Positions 17,224 through 26,692 of a stretch of 64,000 nt of DNA are shown one piece after another. A program made the translations under genes and the position numbers. Positions within the stretch are counted from its first letter, which is position 1. Each line of letters opens with the position of its first letter. Below the pieces are notes generated by a model. It searched no databases and was not told the origin of the DNA. It worked only from the letters and a program-made list of their open reading frames with translations. The DNA comes from Streptomyces spinoverrucosus (GTDB lineage Bacteria > Actinomycetota > Actinomycetes > Streptomycetales > Streptomycetaceae): positions 124,001 to 188,000 of the forward strand of contig NZ_JADPZX010000001.1 in the NCBI RefSeq assembly GCF_015712165.1, read 5' to 3'.

Positions 17224-18279
17224 TCAGTCTATCGGCACGGACCGTTCCACCCGGGCGGAGTGGGCCGACGCATCGATGACCACCGCCTTGGCGTGGTCCT
17301 CCATGTACTGGCGCAGCACCGATTCGAAGCTCGGGTCGGGCTTCAGCCCCAGTGCCGCGGCGCGCGCGTTGTCGAAGACGGCGGGCCACGAGCCGACGAT
17401 GGCCTCGACCCCGGGGTCGGGCGTGACCGTCACGAGGTCGGCCACCGGGTCGCCTGCCACCCGCCGCAGCGTGGCCAGCATCTCGGCGACCGATACCGTC
17501 AGCGCGGGAAGGTTGACCGGCACGCCACCGTCCAGCCGACCCGGCCCGGCTCCTCGTACGGCCTCGGCGATGCGGAGGATGCCCTCCACTGTGCGCCGTG
17601 GCGAGGCCAGGGCCACCCGCAGGCCGGGGTCGACCGGGCAGGTGGCCGGCAGGCCGGAGAGAGGTTCGCGGATGATGCCGGACAGGAAACCGGAGGCGGC
17701 CGCGTTCGGCTTGCCCGGCCGCACGGCCACGGTCATCAGGCGGGCGACGCGTCCGTCGACGAATCCACGGCGGGTGTAGTCGGCGATCAGCTGCTCGCAG
17801 ACGAGTTTCTGGGTGCCGTAGCTCGACCGTGGTGTGGGCAGGGTCGACTCGCTGACCACCTGCGGCAGCGGCAGCATCGGGTCGGAACCGTAGACCGCGA
17901 CGCTGCTGGAGAACACCACGCGCACCGTCGCCCCGCCCGCGGCGGACTGCGTCCGGGCGGCTTCGAGCAGAGCGCGGGTGGTGTCCAGGTTGGCGCTCAT
18001 GCCGAGGTCGAAGTCGGCCTCGCACTCGGCCGAGACCGCGGAGGCGAGGTGGATCAGCACATCCACCGGCTTGGCGAACACCTCGTCGAGACTGTCGCGG
18101 AGGTCGCCCGGTACGACGTTCACGAGGGGATCGTCCGCCTCCGGCGACCCCGCGGGCACGAATCGGTCGGCGAGCACGAGCCGGTCGATCGGCGCACCCT
18201 CGAATGTCCGGGCCTGGAGCAGTGCGGCGGCCAGCTGCCGCCCCAGGAAGCCGAAGCCGCCCGTGATGACGATCCTCAT
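17224..18279 (-). CDS. denD: D-erythronate dehydrogenase (NAD-dependent epimerase fold)
   Basis: 351 residues from ATG 18279, overlapping the otnI stop (ATGA). The extended-SDR motif [14 protein letters not shown] is at the N-terminus, with [10 protein letters not shown] and [12 protein letters not shown] (YxxxK active site) further on. DenD members oxidise D-erythronate to 2-keto-D-erythronate, which OtnI isomerises, OtnK phosphorylates and OtnC cleaves (published functional work on acid-sugar pathways). The neighbouring genes supply these steps. Confidence 0.8.
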   Translation of the reverse strand: MRIVITGGFGFLGRQLAAALLQARTFEGAPIDRLVLADRFVPAGSPEADDPLVNVVPGDLRDSLDEVFAKPVDVLIHLASAVSAECEADFDLGMSANLDTTRALLEAARTQSAAGGATVRVVFSSSVAVYGSDPMLPLPQVVSESTLPTPRSSYGTQKLVCEQLIADYTRRGFVDGRVARLMTVAVRPGKPNAAASGFLSGIIREPLSGLPATCPVDPGLRVALASPRRTVEGILRIAEAVRGAGPGRLDGGVPVNLPALTVSVAEMLATLRRVAGDPVADLVTVTPDPGVEAIVGSWPAVFDNARAAALGLKPDPSFESVLRQYMEDHAKAVVIDASAHSARVERSVPID

Positions 18280-19088
18280 GCCTGGTCCCTCCGGTTGCTT
18301 CGGTAGTCGTTCAGCCAGCCGAGCCCCTCGCTCGTGCCGGACTCGGGGTGGTATTCGCAGCCGATCCATCCGTCGAAGCCCAGTTCGTCGACGACGTCGA
18401 ACAGGTGCCGGATGTCGAGTTCCCCGCGGTCGGGTTCGTGGCGGTCGGGCACGCCGGCGATCTGCAGATGGCCGACCCGGCCGGTCGGCACGTCACGGCG
18501 CAGCGTGGTGGTGAGGTCGCCCTCGACGATCTGGCAGTGGTAGAGGTCGAGCTGCACCTTGAGATTCGGGGCCCCGACCTCCTGGACCAGGCGGTGCGCC
18601 TCGCCCTGCGTGGTGAGGAAGTATCCGGGCATGTCGCGGCCGTTGATCGGCTCGATCAGGACGTCGACGCCGGCGTCGGCCGCCCGTCCCGCCGCCCAGG
18701 CGAGGTTGGCCAGGTAGGTGTCCCGGTGCTTGGCCCGCTCCCCCGCGGTCGCGTCCGGTCGTACGAGCCCGGCCATCACATGCAGCCGGGGGCAGCCCAG
18801 CGCGGCGGCGTACTCCAGCGCCCGGTCGAACCCGGAGCGCAGCTCCGCCTCACGTCCGGGCAGCGCCGCCACGCCGCGCTCCCCGGAGTTCCAGTCTCCG
18901 GGGGGCGCGTTGAAGAGCACCTGCCGCAGGCCGTGGTCGTCGAGCCGGCGGCGCAACTCTGCGGCGTCGTAGGTGTAGGGGAAGAGGTACTCGACGGCCT
19001 CGAAGCCGTCCGCCGAGGCCGCGGCGAAGCGGTCGGGGAAATCGTGTTCGGTGTACATCATGGACAGGTTCGCGGCGAACCTCGGCAT
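18276..19088 (-). CDS. otnI: 2-oxo-tetronate isomerase (hydroxypyruvate isomerase family)
   Basis: 270 residues. A xylose-isomerase-like TIM barrel: [20 protein letters not shown], then [44 protein letters not shown] and [10 protein letters not shown]. Glu and Asp/His residues in these strands bind the metal. OtnI isomerises 2-oxo-tetronate to 3-oxo-tetronate before phosphorylation. The stop overlaps the denD start by 4 nt. Confidence 0.85.
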   Translation of the reverse strand: MPRFAANLSMMYTEHDFPDRFAAASADGFEAVEYLFPYTYDAAELRRRLDDHGLRQVLFNAPPGDWNSGERGVAALPGREAELRSGFDRALEYAAALGCPRLHVMAGLVRPDATAGERAKHRDTYLANLAWAAGRAADAGVDVLIEPINGRDMPGYFLTTQGEAHRLVQEVGAPNLKVQLDLYHCQIVEGDLTTTLRRDVPTGRVGHLQIAGVPDRHEPDRGELDIRHLFDVVDELGFDGWIGCEYHPESGTSEGLGWLNDYRSNRRDQA

Positions 19089-19124
19089 GCCGGCTCTCCT
19101 GATCGAGGACCCTCAGGGGGTCCG

Positions 19125-20432
19125 TCAGCGGTTGACGGTCTGCTTGTCGGTGCTGAGCACGGCGGCGGCACCAAGGACGAGACTGAGGGCCAGGACGTAC
19201 ATCGGCAGGGACGTCGAGCCGGTCGAGTCCTTGAGCGCGCCGATCATGTACGGGCTGACGAACCCCGCGAGGTTGCCCACCGAGTTGATCGCGGCGAGGC
19301 CGGCCGCGGCGGCCGTACCGCCGAGGAACGCGGTGGGCAGCGACCAGAACAGCGGCGCGCAGGTCAGCACTCCGGCGGCGGCGCAGGACAGGGCCACGAG
19401 CGAGAGTGCGGTCGAGCCGGACCAGCCGGCGGCCAGCGAGAAGCCGACGGCGCCCATGAGGGACGGTACGACCAGGTGCCAGCGGCGTTCGCGCCGCTTG
19501 TCCGCCGAGCGGCCGAAGAGGTTCATCGCCACCAGGGCGGCCAGATACGGCACCGCGCTGAGCACGCCGATCGCGAGCGGTCCCTCGATGCCCGTTGATT
19601 CGACGAACGTGGGCATCCAGAACGTCAGCGCGTACTGGCCCATCACGAAGCAGAAGTAGATGAAGCACATCAGCCACACCCTGGGCTCGCGGAACGCGTC
19701 CCAGACCCGGCCGTGCACCGTCTGGTGCGCGGTGTCCTCGGCGATCGCCCGCTCGACGACGGCCTTCTCCTCGTCGCTGAGCCACTTCGCGCTGCGCACA
19801 CCGTCGTCGAGGTAGAACAGCGTGGCCACGCCGATGAGGACCGCGGGGATCGCCTCGAGCAGGAACATCCACTGCCAGCCGTGCCAGCCGTTGACGCCCT
19901 GGAAGCGGTCCATGATCCAGCCGGAGAGCGGGTTGCCGAAGATCCCCGCGACCGGGATGGCGGACATGAACATCGCGATCACCCGGGCCCGGCGCTGCGA
20001 GGGGAACCAGTAGGTGCAGTACAGGATCACGCCGGGGTAGAAGCCCGCCTCCGCGGCGCCGAGCAGGAAACGCAGCACGTAGAAGGTGGCCTCGTTGGTG
20101 ACGAACATGAACGACGCGGAGACCAGGCCCCAACTGATCATGATCCGGGCTATCCACCTGCGGGCGCCGACGCGCTGGAGTATCAGGTTCGAGGGGACCT
20201 CGAAGAAGAAGTAGCCGATGAAGAACAGGCCGGCACCCAGACCGTACGCCGCCTCGCTGAACCCCAGGTCGTCGGACATCTGCAGCTTGGCGAAGCCGAC
20301 GTTGACCCGGTCCAGGTAGGAGACGACGTAGCAGAGGATGAGAAACGGGACGATGCGGCGGACGACCTTGCGGAAGACGGCGCTCTCTTGAGCGAGATCG
20401 GGGACGCCGGCCGCCGTTGTGGGCATGGACAT
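19125..20432 (-). CDS. MFS transporter, ACS-type acid-sugar uptake
   Basis: 435 residues. RIVPFLILCYVVSYLDRVNV and GFAKLQM are the N-terminal signature of the anion:cation symporter branch (tartrate, hexuronate, phthalate). FFEVPSNLILQRVGARRWIA and LGAAEAGFYPGVI follow, and about twelve membrane segments are visible. Its place inside the tetronate operon suggests import of D-erythronate or L-threonate with protons. Confidence 0.85.
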   Translation of the reverse strand: MSMPTTAAGVPDLAQESAVFRKVVRRIVPFLILCYVVSYLDRVNVGFAKLQMSDDLGFSEAAYGLGAGLFFIGYFFFEVPSNLILQRVGARRWIARIMISWGLVSASFMFVTNEATFYVLRFLLGAAEAGFYPGVILYCTYWFPSQRRARVIAMFMSAIPVAGIFGNPLSGWIMDRFQGVNGWHGWQWMFLLEAIPAVLIGVATLFYLDDGVRSAKWLSDEEKAVVERAIAEDTAHQTVHGRVWDAFREPRVWLMCFIYFCFVMGQYALTFWMPTFVESTGIEGPLAIGVLSAVPYLAALVAMNLFGRSADKRRERRWHLVVPSLMGAVGFSLAAGWSGSTALSLVALSCAAAGVLTCAPLFWSLPTAFLGGTAAAAGLAAINSVGNLAGFVSPYMIGALKDSTGSTSLPMYVLALSLVLGAAAVLSTDKQTVNR

Positions 20433-20484
20433 GAGCGGAATCCTTCGTGCGGCTCAGGGGATTCTCTGACAGGGGTGGAGCTGG

Positions 20485-21144
20485 TCACCACGTGGCGCCG
20501 AACACGTTCCTCAGTTCGTCGACGGCGTGGGCGGGGAGCGGCTCGGGGCGACGGTCGGTCAGGAGCCACAGGCGGGCCGTCTCCTCGAGTTCTTCGAGTA
20601 CGGCGAGGGCGGTGGCCGCGTCGGGGCCCCAGACGACGGGGCCCAGCCGGTCGAGCAGCACGGCCCTGATCGGCGTGCCGTCGGCCGCGTGGGCGGCGAT
20701 CCGGTCGGTCACCAGGTCGGCCACACGCGGGTCGCCGGGCCGGTGGTAGGGGATGAGCGGGACGTGCCCGACCTTCATGACGTAGTACGGCGTGATGGGC
20801 GGGAGTACGTCGTCCGGGCTCCACACGCCGGCGAGCGTGAGCGCGACCAGGTGCGTGGAGTGGGTGTGGACGACGTACCGGGCCGTGGGGTCGGCCTCGT
20901 AGATCCGCCGGTGGAGCGTCAGGGTCTTGCTGGCGCGGTCGCCGGTGGTCTGCTCGCCCCGCGCGTCGACCAGGGCGAGACGGTCGGGTTCGAGGAAGCC
21001 GAGGGCGGCGTCCGTGGGCGTGATCAGGTGGCTGTCGCCGACCTTGGCGCTGATGTTGCCGGCGCTGGCGTGGACGTAGCCTCGGGTGAACAGGCTGGTT
21101 CCGACGCGGACGATCTCGTGGCGGGCGTGCTCGACAGGATCCAT
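20485..21144 (-). CDS. otnC: 3-oxo-tetronate 4-phosphate decarboxylase (class II aldolase fold)
   Basis: 219 residues from ATG 21144, overlapping the otnK stop (TGATG). The class II aldolase/adducin fold shows SAGNISAKVGDSHLITPTDA, the metal-binding pair YVVHTHSTHLVAL, and later VPLIPYHRPGDPRVADL. OtnC decarboxylates the phosphorylated 3-oxo acid to dihydroxyacetone phosphate, which enters glycolysis. The order and coupling to otnK are typical. Confidence 0.87.
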   Translation of the reverse strand: MDPVEHARHEIVRVGTSLFTRGYVHASAGNISAKVGDSHLITPTDAALGFLEPDRLALVDARGEQTTGDRASKTLTLHRRIYEADPTARYVVHTHSTHLVALTLAGVWSPDDVLPPITPYYVMKVGHVPLIPYHRPGDPRVADLVTDRIAAHAADGTPIRAVLLDRLGPVVWGPDAATALAVLEELEETARLWLLTDRRPEPLPAHAVDELRNVFGATW

Positions 21145-22424
21145 CACGGCGTCTCCTCCTCGAGGAGGGCGAAGGAGGAGCTGAAGAAGTCGGGGCCCCC
21201 GAAGTTGCCGGACTTGAGCGTGATGTGGAGCGTGCTGCCGTCGGGAAGGGGTGCCGCGCACCAGGGCACGCCGGGGTCGATCTGGGGCCCGATCCGCAGC
21301 CCGGTGAGACCGAGCTCCTGCACGACCGCCCCCGAGGTCTCGCCGCCCGCGACGACGAGACGGCGGACGCCACGCTCCACGAGCCCCTGCGCGACCGTGG
21401 CCAGGGTCCGCTCGACGAGCTCACCGGCCTCAGCGGCCCCGAGCCGTCCCTGGACCGTACGGACGGCGTCCGGTTCCTCAGTGGAGTAGACAAGGACCGG
21501 TCCGTCGGCCAGGTGCGACTCGGCGAAGGCGAGGGCCTGGCCGGCCACGTCCTCGCCGCCCGCGATCCGCAGCGGATCCACGCTGAAGGCGGGCCGCCCG
21601 CTGCGCAGGAATGCGAGCACCTGCCGGTTGGTGGCCACGGACACCGATCCCGATACGACGGCCGCGTGACCGTCGGCCGGCGGAAGGTGCGCCGCGGCGG
21701 GGGACGGCTTGAACCCCCAGTTCGCGGGCAGGCCGATCGCCAGTCCCGAACCCGCGGTCACCAGGGGCATCCCCCGGACCGCCGCGCCCAGCCGCACCAG
21801 GTCGTCGTTGGACACGGCGTCGACGACGGCCACCCCGACACCCTCCTCGCGCAGGGCGCCGACCCGCCCCCGGATCGCCTCGGCGCCTTCGGCCACCGCC
21901 CTGTGATCGATGAGGCCGACCGCCCTGCTCGTCTGCGCCGCGAGAACCGAGACCAGATTGGAGTCGGTCATCGGCGTGAGCGGATGATGGCGCATACCGC
22001 TCTCGCTGAGCAGCACGTCGCCGACGAAGAGATGTCCCTTGAAGACGGTGCGCCCGTTGTCGGGGAACGCGGGCGTCGCGATGGTGAAGTCGGTGCCCAG
22101 CGCGTCCATCAGGGCCTCGGTGACCGGTCCGATGTTTCCGGCGGGCGTGGAGTCGAAGGTGGAGCAGTACTTGAAGTAGATCTGCTCGGCCCCCGCCGAC
22201 CGCAGCCACTCAAGCGCGCGAAGCGAGGAGTCCACGGCGTCGGCGGCGGGGACGGTCCGCGACTTGAGCGCGATGACGACTGCGTCCGCGTCCACCGCCT
22301 GCTCGGGGCCGGTCGCCGGTACGTCGATCAGCTGGATCACGCGCATACCCGCGCGCACCAGGTTGTTGGCGAGGTCGGTGGCGCCGGTGAAGTCGTCGGC
22401 GATGCAGCCGAGTCGGATTCCCAT
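21144..22424 (-). CDS. otnK: Four-carbon acid sugar kinase (3-oxo-tetronate kinase)
   Basis: 426 residues from ATG 22424, with GGAGG from the end of ltnD as its ribosome site. The N-terminal DUF1537 motif is GCIADDFTGATDLANNLVRAG, with YFKYCSTFDSTPAGNIGPV after it. The C-terminal nucleotide part is RLVVAGGETSGAVV and LHITLKSGNFGGPDFF. Length and motifs match OtnK/LtnK kinases, which phosphorylate 3-oxo-tetronates. Confidence 0.9.
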   Translation of the reverse strand: MGIRLGCIADDFTGATDLANNLVRAGMRVIQLIDVPATGPEQAVDADAVVIALKSRTVPAADAVDSSLRALEWLRSAGAEQIYFKYCSTFDSTPAGNIGPVTEALMDALGTDFTIATPAFPDNGRTVFKGHLFVGDVLLSESGMRHHPLTPMTDSNLVSVLAAQTSRAVGLIDHRAVAEGAEAIRGRVGALREEGVGVAVVDAVSNDDLVRLGAAVRGMPLVTAGSGLAIGLPANWGFKPSPAAAHLPPADGHAAVVSGSVSVATNRQVLAFLRSGRPAFSVDPLRIAGGEDVAGQALAFAESHLADGPVLVYSTEEPDAVRTVQGRLGAAEAGELVERTLATVAQGLVERGVRRLVVAGGETSGAVVQELGLTGLRIGPQIDPGVPWCAAPLPDGSTLHITLKSGNFGGPDFFSSSFALLEEETP

Positions 22425-22425
22425 G

Positions 22426-23343
22426 TCAGCCCTCCTTCGGCTCGGGCAGGTCCACGCCCGGGAAGATCTTGATGACCGCGCTGTCGTCCTGCGCTCCCAG
22501 GCCCGAGGCCGACGCCTGGAGGAACATCTGATGGGCGGTGGCGGCGAGAGGCAGCGGGAACCGCTCCGGCCGAGCGGCGTCGAGCACCAGGCCCAGGTCC
22601 TTGACGAAGATGTCCACCGCGGACAGCGGGGTGTAGTCACCGGCGAGCACATGCGCCATGCGGTTCTCGAACATCCAGGAGTTGCCGGCGCTGTGCGTGA
22701 TGACCTCGTAGAGCGCCTCCGCCGGTACGCCGGCCTTGATGCCCAGCGCCATCGCCTCGGCCGCCGCGGCGATGTGCACGCCCGCGAGCAGCTGGTTCAC
22801 GATCTTGACCTTCGAGCCGAGCCCCGCCTGCTCGCCGAGACGGTAGACGGTACTGCTCATCGCCTCGAGCACCGGGTCCGCGACCGCGTACGCCGCGTCG
22901 GAGCCCGACGTCATCATGGTGAGCTCGCCGGTCGCGGCCCGGGCGGCGCCGCCGGAGATGGGCGCGTCCAGGTACAGCACGCCCTGCTCGGCCAGACGCC
23001 CTTCGAGCGCCGCGGACCAGCCGGGATCGACGGTGGAGCACATCACGAAGACAGCACCGGGACGCAGCCGCCCGGCCGCCCCGGCGGCGCCGTACAGCAC
23101 CGCCTCGACCTGGGCCGCGTTGACCACCACGCCGACCAGCACATCCACCGTGGCCGCCAGCTCGCCCGGGGAGGCGAACGCCGTCCCGCCGTCAAGGGCG
23201 AAGTCCGCGGCCACCTCCGGACGCAGATCGTGAACCCCCACGTCGAAGCCCGCTCCGCGCAGGCTACGCGCCATGCCGAGCCCCATGGCCCCGAGACCCA
23301 CTACACCCACGCGCGGCCGCGCCGGCCTGTCCTGGTCGTTCAT
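22426..23343 (-). CDS. ltnD: L-threonate dehydrogenase-like beta-hydroxyacid dehydrogenase
   Basis: 305 residues from ATG 23343, chosen because GAGG sits 6-7 bp upstream; ATG 23349 is possible. The HIBADH fold shows GVVGLGAMGLGMARSL (NAD site), FVMCSTVDPGW, DAPISGGAARA and KIVNQLLAGVHIAAAAEAM (catalytic Lys region). LtnD oxidises L-threonate at C2. First gene of the seven-gene operon. The presence of both this enzyme and DenD suggests that two stereoisomers enter one pathway. Confidence 0.85.
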   Translation of the reverse strand: MNDQDRPARPRVGVVGLGAMGLGMARSLRGAGFDVGVHDLRPEVAADFALDGGTAFASPGELAATVDVLVGVVVNAAQVEAVLYGAAGAAGRLRPGAVFVMCSTVDPGWSAALEGRLAEQGVLYLDAPISGGAARAATGELTMMTSGSDAAYAVADPVLEAMSSTVYRLGEQAGLGSKVKIVNQLLAGVHIAAAAEAMALGIKAGVPAEALYEVITHSAGNSWMFENRMAHVLAGDYTPLSAVDIFVKDLGLVLDAARPERFPLPLAATAHQMFLQASASGLGAQDDSAVIKIFPGVDLPEPKEG

Positions 23344-23401
23344 GCCCATCCTCGTCCTGCTGCGCCGGGCAGGGCTGCGGCCCACACTCGGCTGTGAGTG
23401 G

Positions 23402-23422
23402 TCAGGTCATATGATGACCTGA
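23402..23422. promoter_or_regulatory. Perfect 21-bp palindrome, likely GntR operator
   Basis: TCAGGTCAT-ATG-ATGACCTGA: 9-bp arms, no mismatch, 3-bp centre, 59 bp upstream of ltnD. FadR-type FCD regulators bind short palindromes of this kind. No gene is seen in 23423-23640. Confidence 0.7.
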
Positions 23423-23640
23423 GGATGGAGGATGTCACCCTGTGAGGTACATCACATTCGCGAGGCCGGGTGGTGAGTGATCAGTAGGAGGCGGGCAACT
23501 CGCGGCGTCGGGCGGGGACTGGCGAAGGGAGAGAAGTCCGTTTTTTTGAGTGCCGATGAGTCTCAACAGCTGGACCCCTTGTGCATCCCGTCCGGGCAAA
23601 GCCCTGGATCCTTGGCCGCGTCCTGCCTCAAAGTGGCAAC

Positions 23641-23994
23641 ATGAGCGATCACTCCAAAGCGCCTGTCACACCGGTTGAAGCCTTTGAACCCCCCTACTAC
23701 GCCGCTGTCTTCACTTCGGTGCATGCCGAGGACCAGAGCGGCTACGGCGAGACTGCCGCCCGCATGGAGGAGCTGGTGAAGGACGTCCCTGGGTTCCTGG
23801 GGATGGACCACGCGCACACGCCTGGTGGGTTGTCCATCACGGTCGGGTACTTCCGCGACGCCGACGCCCTCACGGAGTGGAGGAACAACGCCGAGCACCG
23901 CGCGGCACAGAAGCGCGGGCGAGTCGAGTGGTACCAGAGCTACACGCTGCATGTCGCGAAGGTGGAGCGGAGCCGAGGGTTCAAGCGCACGTAA
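23641..23994 (+). CDS. Antibiotic-biosynthesis-monooxygenase (ABM) fold protein
   Basis: 117 residues from ATG 23641. YYAAVFTSVHAEDQSGYGET, then VKDVPGFLGMDHAHTPGG, ITVGYFRDADALTEWRNN and EWYQSYTLHVAKV form a ferredoxin-like ABM domain with the typical W..N.AEH block. Such proteins are cofactor-free oxygenases, heme-degrading enzymes or unassigned small enzymes. It is monocistronic by context. The ribosome site is weak. Confidence 0.8.
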   Translation: MSDHSKAPVTPVEAFEPPYYAAVFTSVHAEDQSGYGETAARMEELVKDVPGFLGMDHAHTPGGLSITVGYFRDADALTEWRNNAEHRAAQKRGRVEWYQSYTLHVAKVERSRGFKRT

Positions 23995-23999
23995 GAGCC

Positions 24000-25160
24000 C
24001 GTGTCGGCCCGTCCGGTGGATGATCAGAAACGCGAAGAGCGCTTCTGACCTGCAACGATGAGACTTGTCTGGGTCCAGATCGTCATCGGCGGCGTTGGCG
24101 CCGTGGCGCGGCCGCGGGCGGTGCATGATCCAGGCGAGGTTCTGGTGGATGTGGCGCTCGCGGTCGCGCTGGGCGGGGACGGTCCGGCGGACGTTGGCAT
24201 GCTGCGGGGCGCGCCGTCGGTGTTCGGTCCGGTGGCCTCCGATCCGACGGTGTCCCGGCTGGTCGACACGCCGGCAGCGGGCGGGAAGCGTGCGCCGGCC
24301 CGCCCGCGCCGCGGCAGGCTCGCGCTCAAGTCCGGGCAGATGCATGGACGTTGGCCGGTGACCCTGCATCGGACGCGAGCGGGCAGTGGTCGTGGACTTG
24401 GACGGAGTGCTCGTGATCGCTCATTCCGAGAAGCAGGATGCCCGCCGCGAGCCGGAAGAAGAGCTTCGGCCACCATCTGCTGATGAAGTTCGTCGACCAC
24501 GGCCGGGGCGGATCCGGGGAGCCGGTTGCCGCCCTGCTCGGGCCCGGGAACGCGGGAAGCAATACCGCCGCGGACCATATCGTGGCCTCCCGGCTCGCCC
24601 TGAAGCAGCTGCCGAAGTAATACCGACGGGGACGTCAGACGCTCATCCGTACCGATTCGGGCGGGGGGATCCACGAGTTCGTCGACTTGCTGTCCGCCCG
24701 CGGCCGGTGGCTGACCGACTCGGTCGGTATGACCATCCCCGATGCCATCCAGCAGGCCGTTCCGAAGGTCCCGGCATCGGCCTGGACGCCAGCCGTCGAG
24801 CCGGACGGCGAGATCCGCGACGTGGCATGGGTCGCCGAACTCGGCGGTGACTGCCTGACGGACCGGCCCAAGGAGACGCGGTTGATCGTCCGCGAGGAAC
24901 GCCCGCAGCCCAGCGCCCAGTTGGGCCTCACCGACGCCGACGGCATGCGCCTCACGGCGTTCGCCATCAACACCAAGGACGTCTCCATCGCCGCGCTTGA
25001 ACTGCGGCACCGCCGGCGCGCGGGCCGAGGACCACATACGCGCCGCCCGCACCACCGGCCTGCGTAACCTCCCCCTGGACCACACCGCCCCCAGTTGCTC
25101 AACACCGGCCGCCGACGCACCCTCCGGCTCGTAAAGCACTGGCCCGTCACCAAGATGTGT
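24000..25160 (+). pseudogene. IS1380-family transposase, several frameshifts
   Basis: Pieces in different frames line up with one IS1380-type transposase. The pieces are VALAVALGGDGPADVGMLRG with GPVASDPTVSRLVD, then VVVDLDGVLVIAHSEK, FGHHLLMKFVDHGRGGSGEP, NAGSNTAADHI, RRGRQTLIRTDSGGGIHEF, GRWLTDSVGMTI, PASAWTPAVE and LELRHRRRAG. A last piece, GRRTLRLVKHWP, follows at about 25101-25140. A deletion removes part of the C-terminal region. The leader TTCTGACCTGCAACGATGAG at 24042-24061 resembles the left part of such elements. No intact copy is present. Confidence 0.75.
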
Positions 25161-25220
25161 GCGCGAACGATGAGCGCGACTCGTTGGTTTCTGGAGTGGA
25201 AATCAGGGAGGCTGGCGCGC

Positions 25221-25604
25221 ATGGTTTCGGTATTGCAGAACGTGGCGATTGACTGTGCGGATGCCTACGAGCTGGCCCGGTTCTGGAGCAGGGTGACCGG
25301 CCGTCCACTGCACCCCGAGGACAAACCGGGTGATCAGGAGACTCAAGTGCTTCTGACGGAGGGCCCAGTGCTGCACTTCAACCAGGTGCCCGAGCCGAAG
25401 AAGATCAAGAACCGGATCCATCTGTGCTTGCGCCCTGAGACCTCGCGTGAGCAGGAGGTGGCACGGCTGCTGGAGATCGGTGCCACCTTCGTCGCCGATC
25501 ACCGGAATCCCGATGGCTCTGGCTGGGCAGTCCTTGCCGACCCCGAAGGCAACGAATTCTGCGTTCTGCGCAGCGAGTCCGACCGAGCCGCGATGACTTC
25601 CTGA
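25221..25604 (+). CDS. VOC-family (glyoxalase-like) protein
   Basis: 127 residues from ATG 25221, with AGGGAGG 8 bp upstream. A single glyoxalase-like domain: NVAIDCADAYELARFWSRVT, VLHFNQVPEPKKIKNRIHLC and LADPEGNEFCVL. Members are dioxygenases, isomerases or resistance proteins; none can be assigned. It resembles the VOC protein at 56085-56519. It begins right after the IS1380 remnant, so its upstream context is rearranged. Confidence 0.8.
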   Translation: MVSVLQNVAIDCADAYELARFWSRVTGRPLHPEDKPGDQETQVLLTEGPVLHFNQVPEPKKIKNRIHLCLRPETSREQEVARLLEIGATFVADHRNPDGSGWAVLADPEGNEFCVLRSESDRAAMTS

Positions 25605-25629
25605 GGCTCACGCGCCATCCAGGCCGGTT

Positions 25630-25925
25630 TCGTATGACAGCTGGTCACAGCCACTCGTTGATGGCCGCGAATGCGAACGGTCGCCTCCTTGCGGAACACG
25701 AGTTTGCCGTACCGTTCGTGGCCACGGCCCGGTGCCTTTTGAGGCGGTTGATGCCCCACTCGGCCGCGTGACCCCGACGGTTGTCGGGCTTGTCGATGGC
25801 CGGCGGGGGGCCGCCGCGGGGCCGGGCCTCTTGTGGTTGCGGACGTGATCGGCCTTGTCCGGGATGGTGCAGTGGATCCCGTCGTCCGCGATGACCCTGC
25901 TGGCCCGTTTCGCCGACCTGCCATG
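25630..25925 (-). pseudogene. IS5-family transposase C-terminal remnant
   Basis: The translation on this strand gives RVIADDGIHCTIPDKADHVR in one frame, GHAAEWGINRLKRHRA-like sequence in another and GKLVFRKEATVRIRG in a third. This is the tail of a DDE transposase (VIADKaY, IPer.DQ, VERcFNRLKQ.RaiAtRyDKl). Only the last third remains, and it is frameshifted. Confidence 0.6.
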
Positions 25926-25960
25926 ATCATCGCGACATGTTTCATGGTGGGAGGCACGAG

Positions 25961-26575
25961 ATGGCGATACCGCTGCCTGATGGGCTGGCGACCCCAGTAC
26001 TCGTGGCCGATCCGGAGATTCTGGACAGGAACATCTCGCGGATGGCTGAGACTTCGCAGTCTCAAGGGTTCTCGCTTCGTCCGCACGCCAAGGCCCACAA
26101 GTGTGCGCAGATCGCGAACCGACAGCTTCGGGCAGGTGCCCGCGGGCTGTCGGTGGCCACGATCGGCGAGGCCGAGGCATTCGTCCGGGCCGGCGTGGAT
26201 GACCTGTTCATCACGTACCCGGTGTGGCTCGATGCCGGCAAGGCGCAGCGGCTGCGCCGGTTGGCGGACGAGGTGTCCCTGAAAGTCGGCGTTGAATCAG
26301 TCGAAGGCGCGCAGCGGTTGGGGAAGGCGGTGCGCGACAGCGCCCGGCGGGTCGAGGTGCTCGTCGAGGTCGACAGCGGCAGCCGTCGCACGGGAGTGCA
26401 GCCTGCCGCTGTTGGCGAAGTCGGTAAGGCGACGGCCGACGCGGGCCTGGATGTCGTGGGTGTGTTCACGTTCCCGGGACACGGCTACGGTCACGACGGG
26501 CAGGCGCGCGAGCGCGCCGCGCGGGATGAGGATCGCACGCTGGGTGAGGCCGCGGAGATGCTGCGGGATCTTGGG
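25961..26575 (+). pseudogene. D-threonine aldolase / alanine-racemase-fold enzyme, truncated
   Basis: About 205 codons from ATG 25961 (GGGAGG upstream). LATPVLVADPEILDRNISRM, FSLRPHAKAHKCAQIA (PLP lysine region), SVATIGEAEAF, VEVDSGSRRTGVQP and GVFTFPGHGYG are those of D-threonine aldolase-like PLP enzymes. After EAAEMLRDLGA the sequence changes to transposase code, so the C-terminal metal-binding domain is lost. The native family is near 350-380 residues. Confidence 0.75.
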
Positions 26576-26576
26576 G

Positions 26577-26692
26577 CTGGTGCGCGGCTACGAGCACCAG
26601 CCCCGCACCTCCGAGTCGCGGGTGTACTGGGCGATGACCGCGGTGATAGTGCGCGGGCTGACCGGGACCACCGCACCGGCCTGGCACAGCAC
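26577..26692 (+). pseudogene. Transposase C-terminal fragment
   Basis: LVRGYEHQPRTSESRVYWAM then TAVIVRGLTG resembles the end of IS5-type transposases (RDYEr.P..SE..I.WA....m.RRL). It is joined directly to the broken aldolase-like gene, marking the insertion that cut it. Confidence 0.5.
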
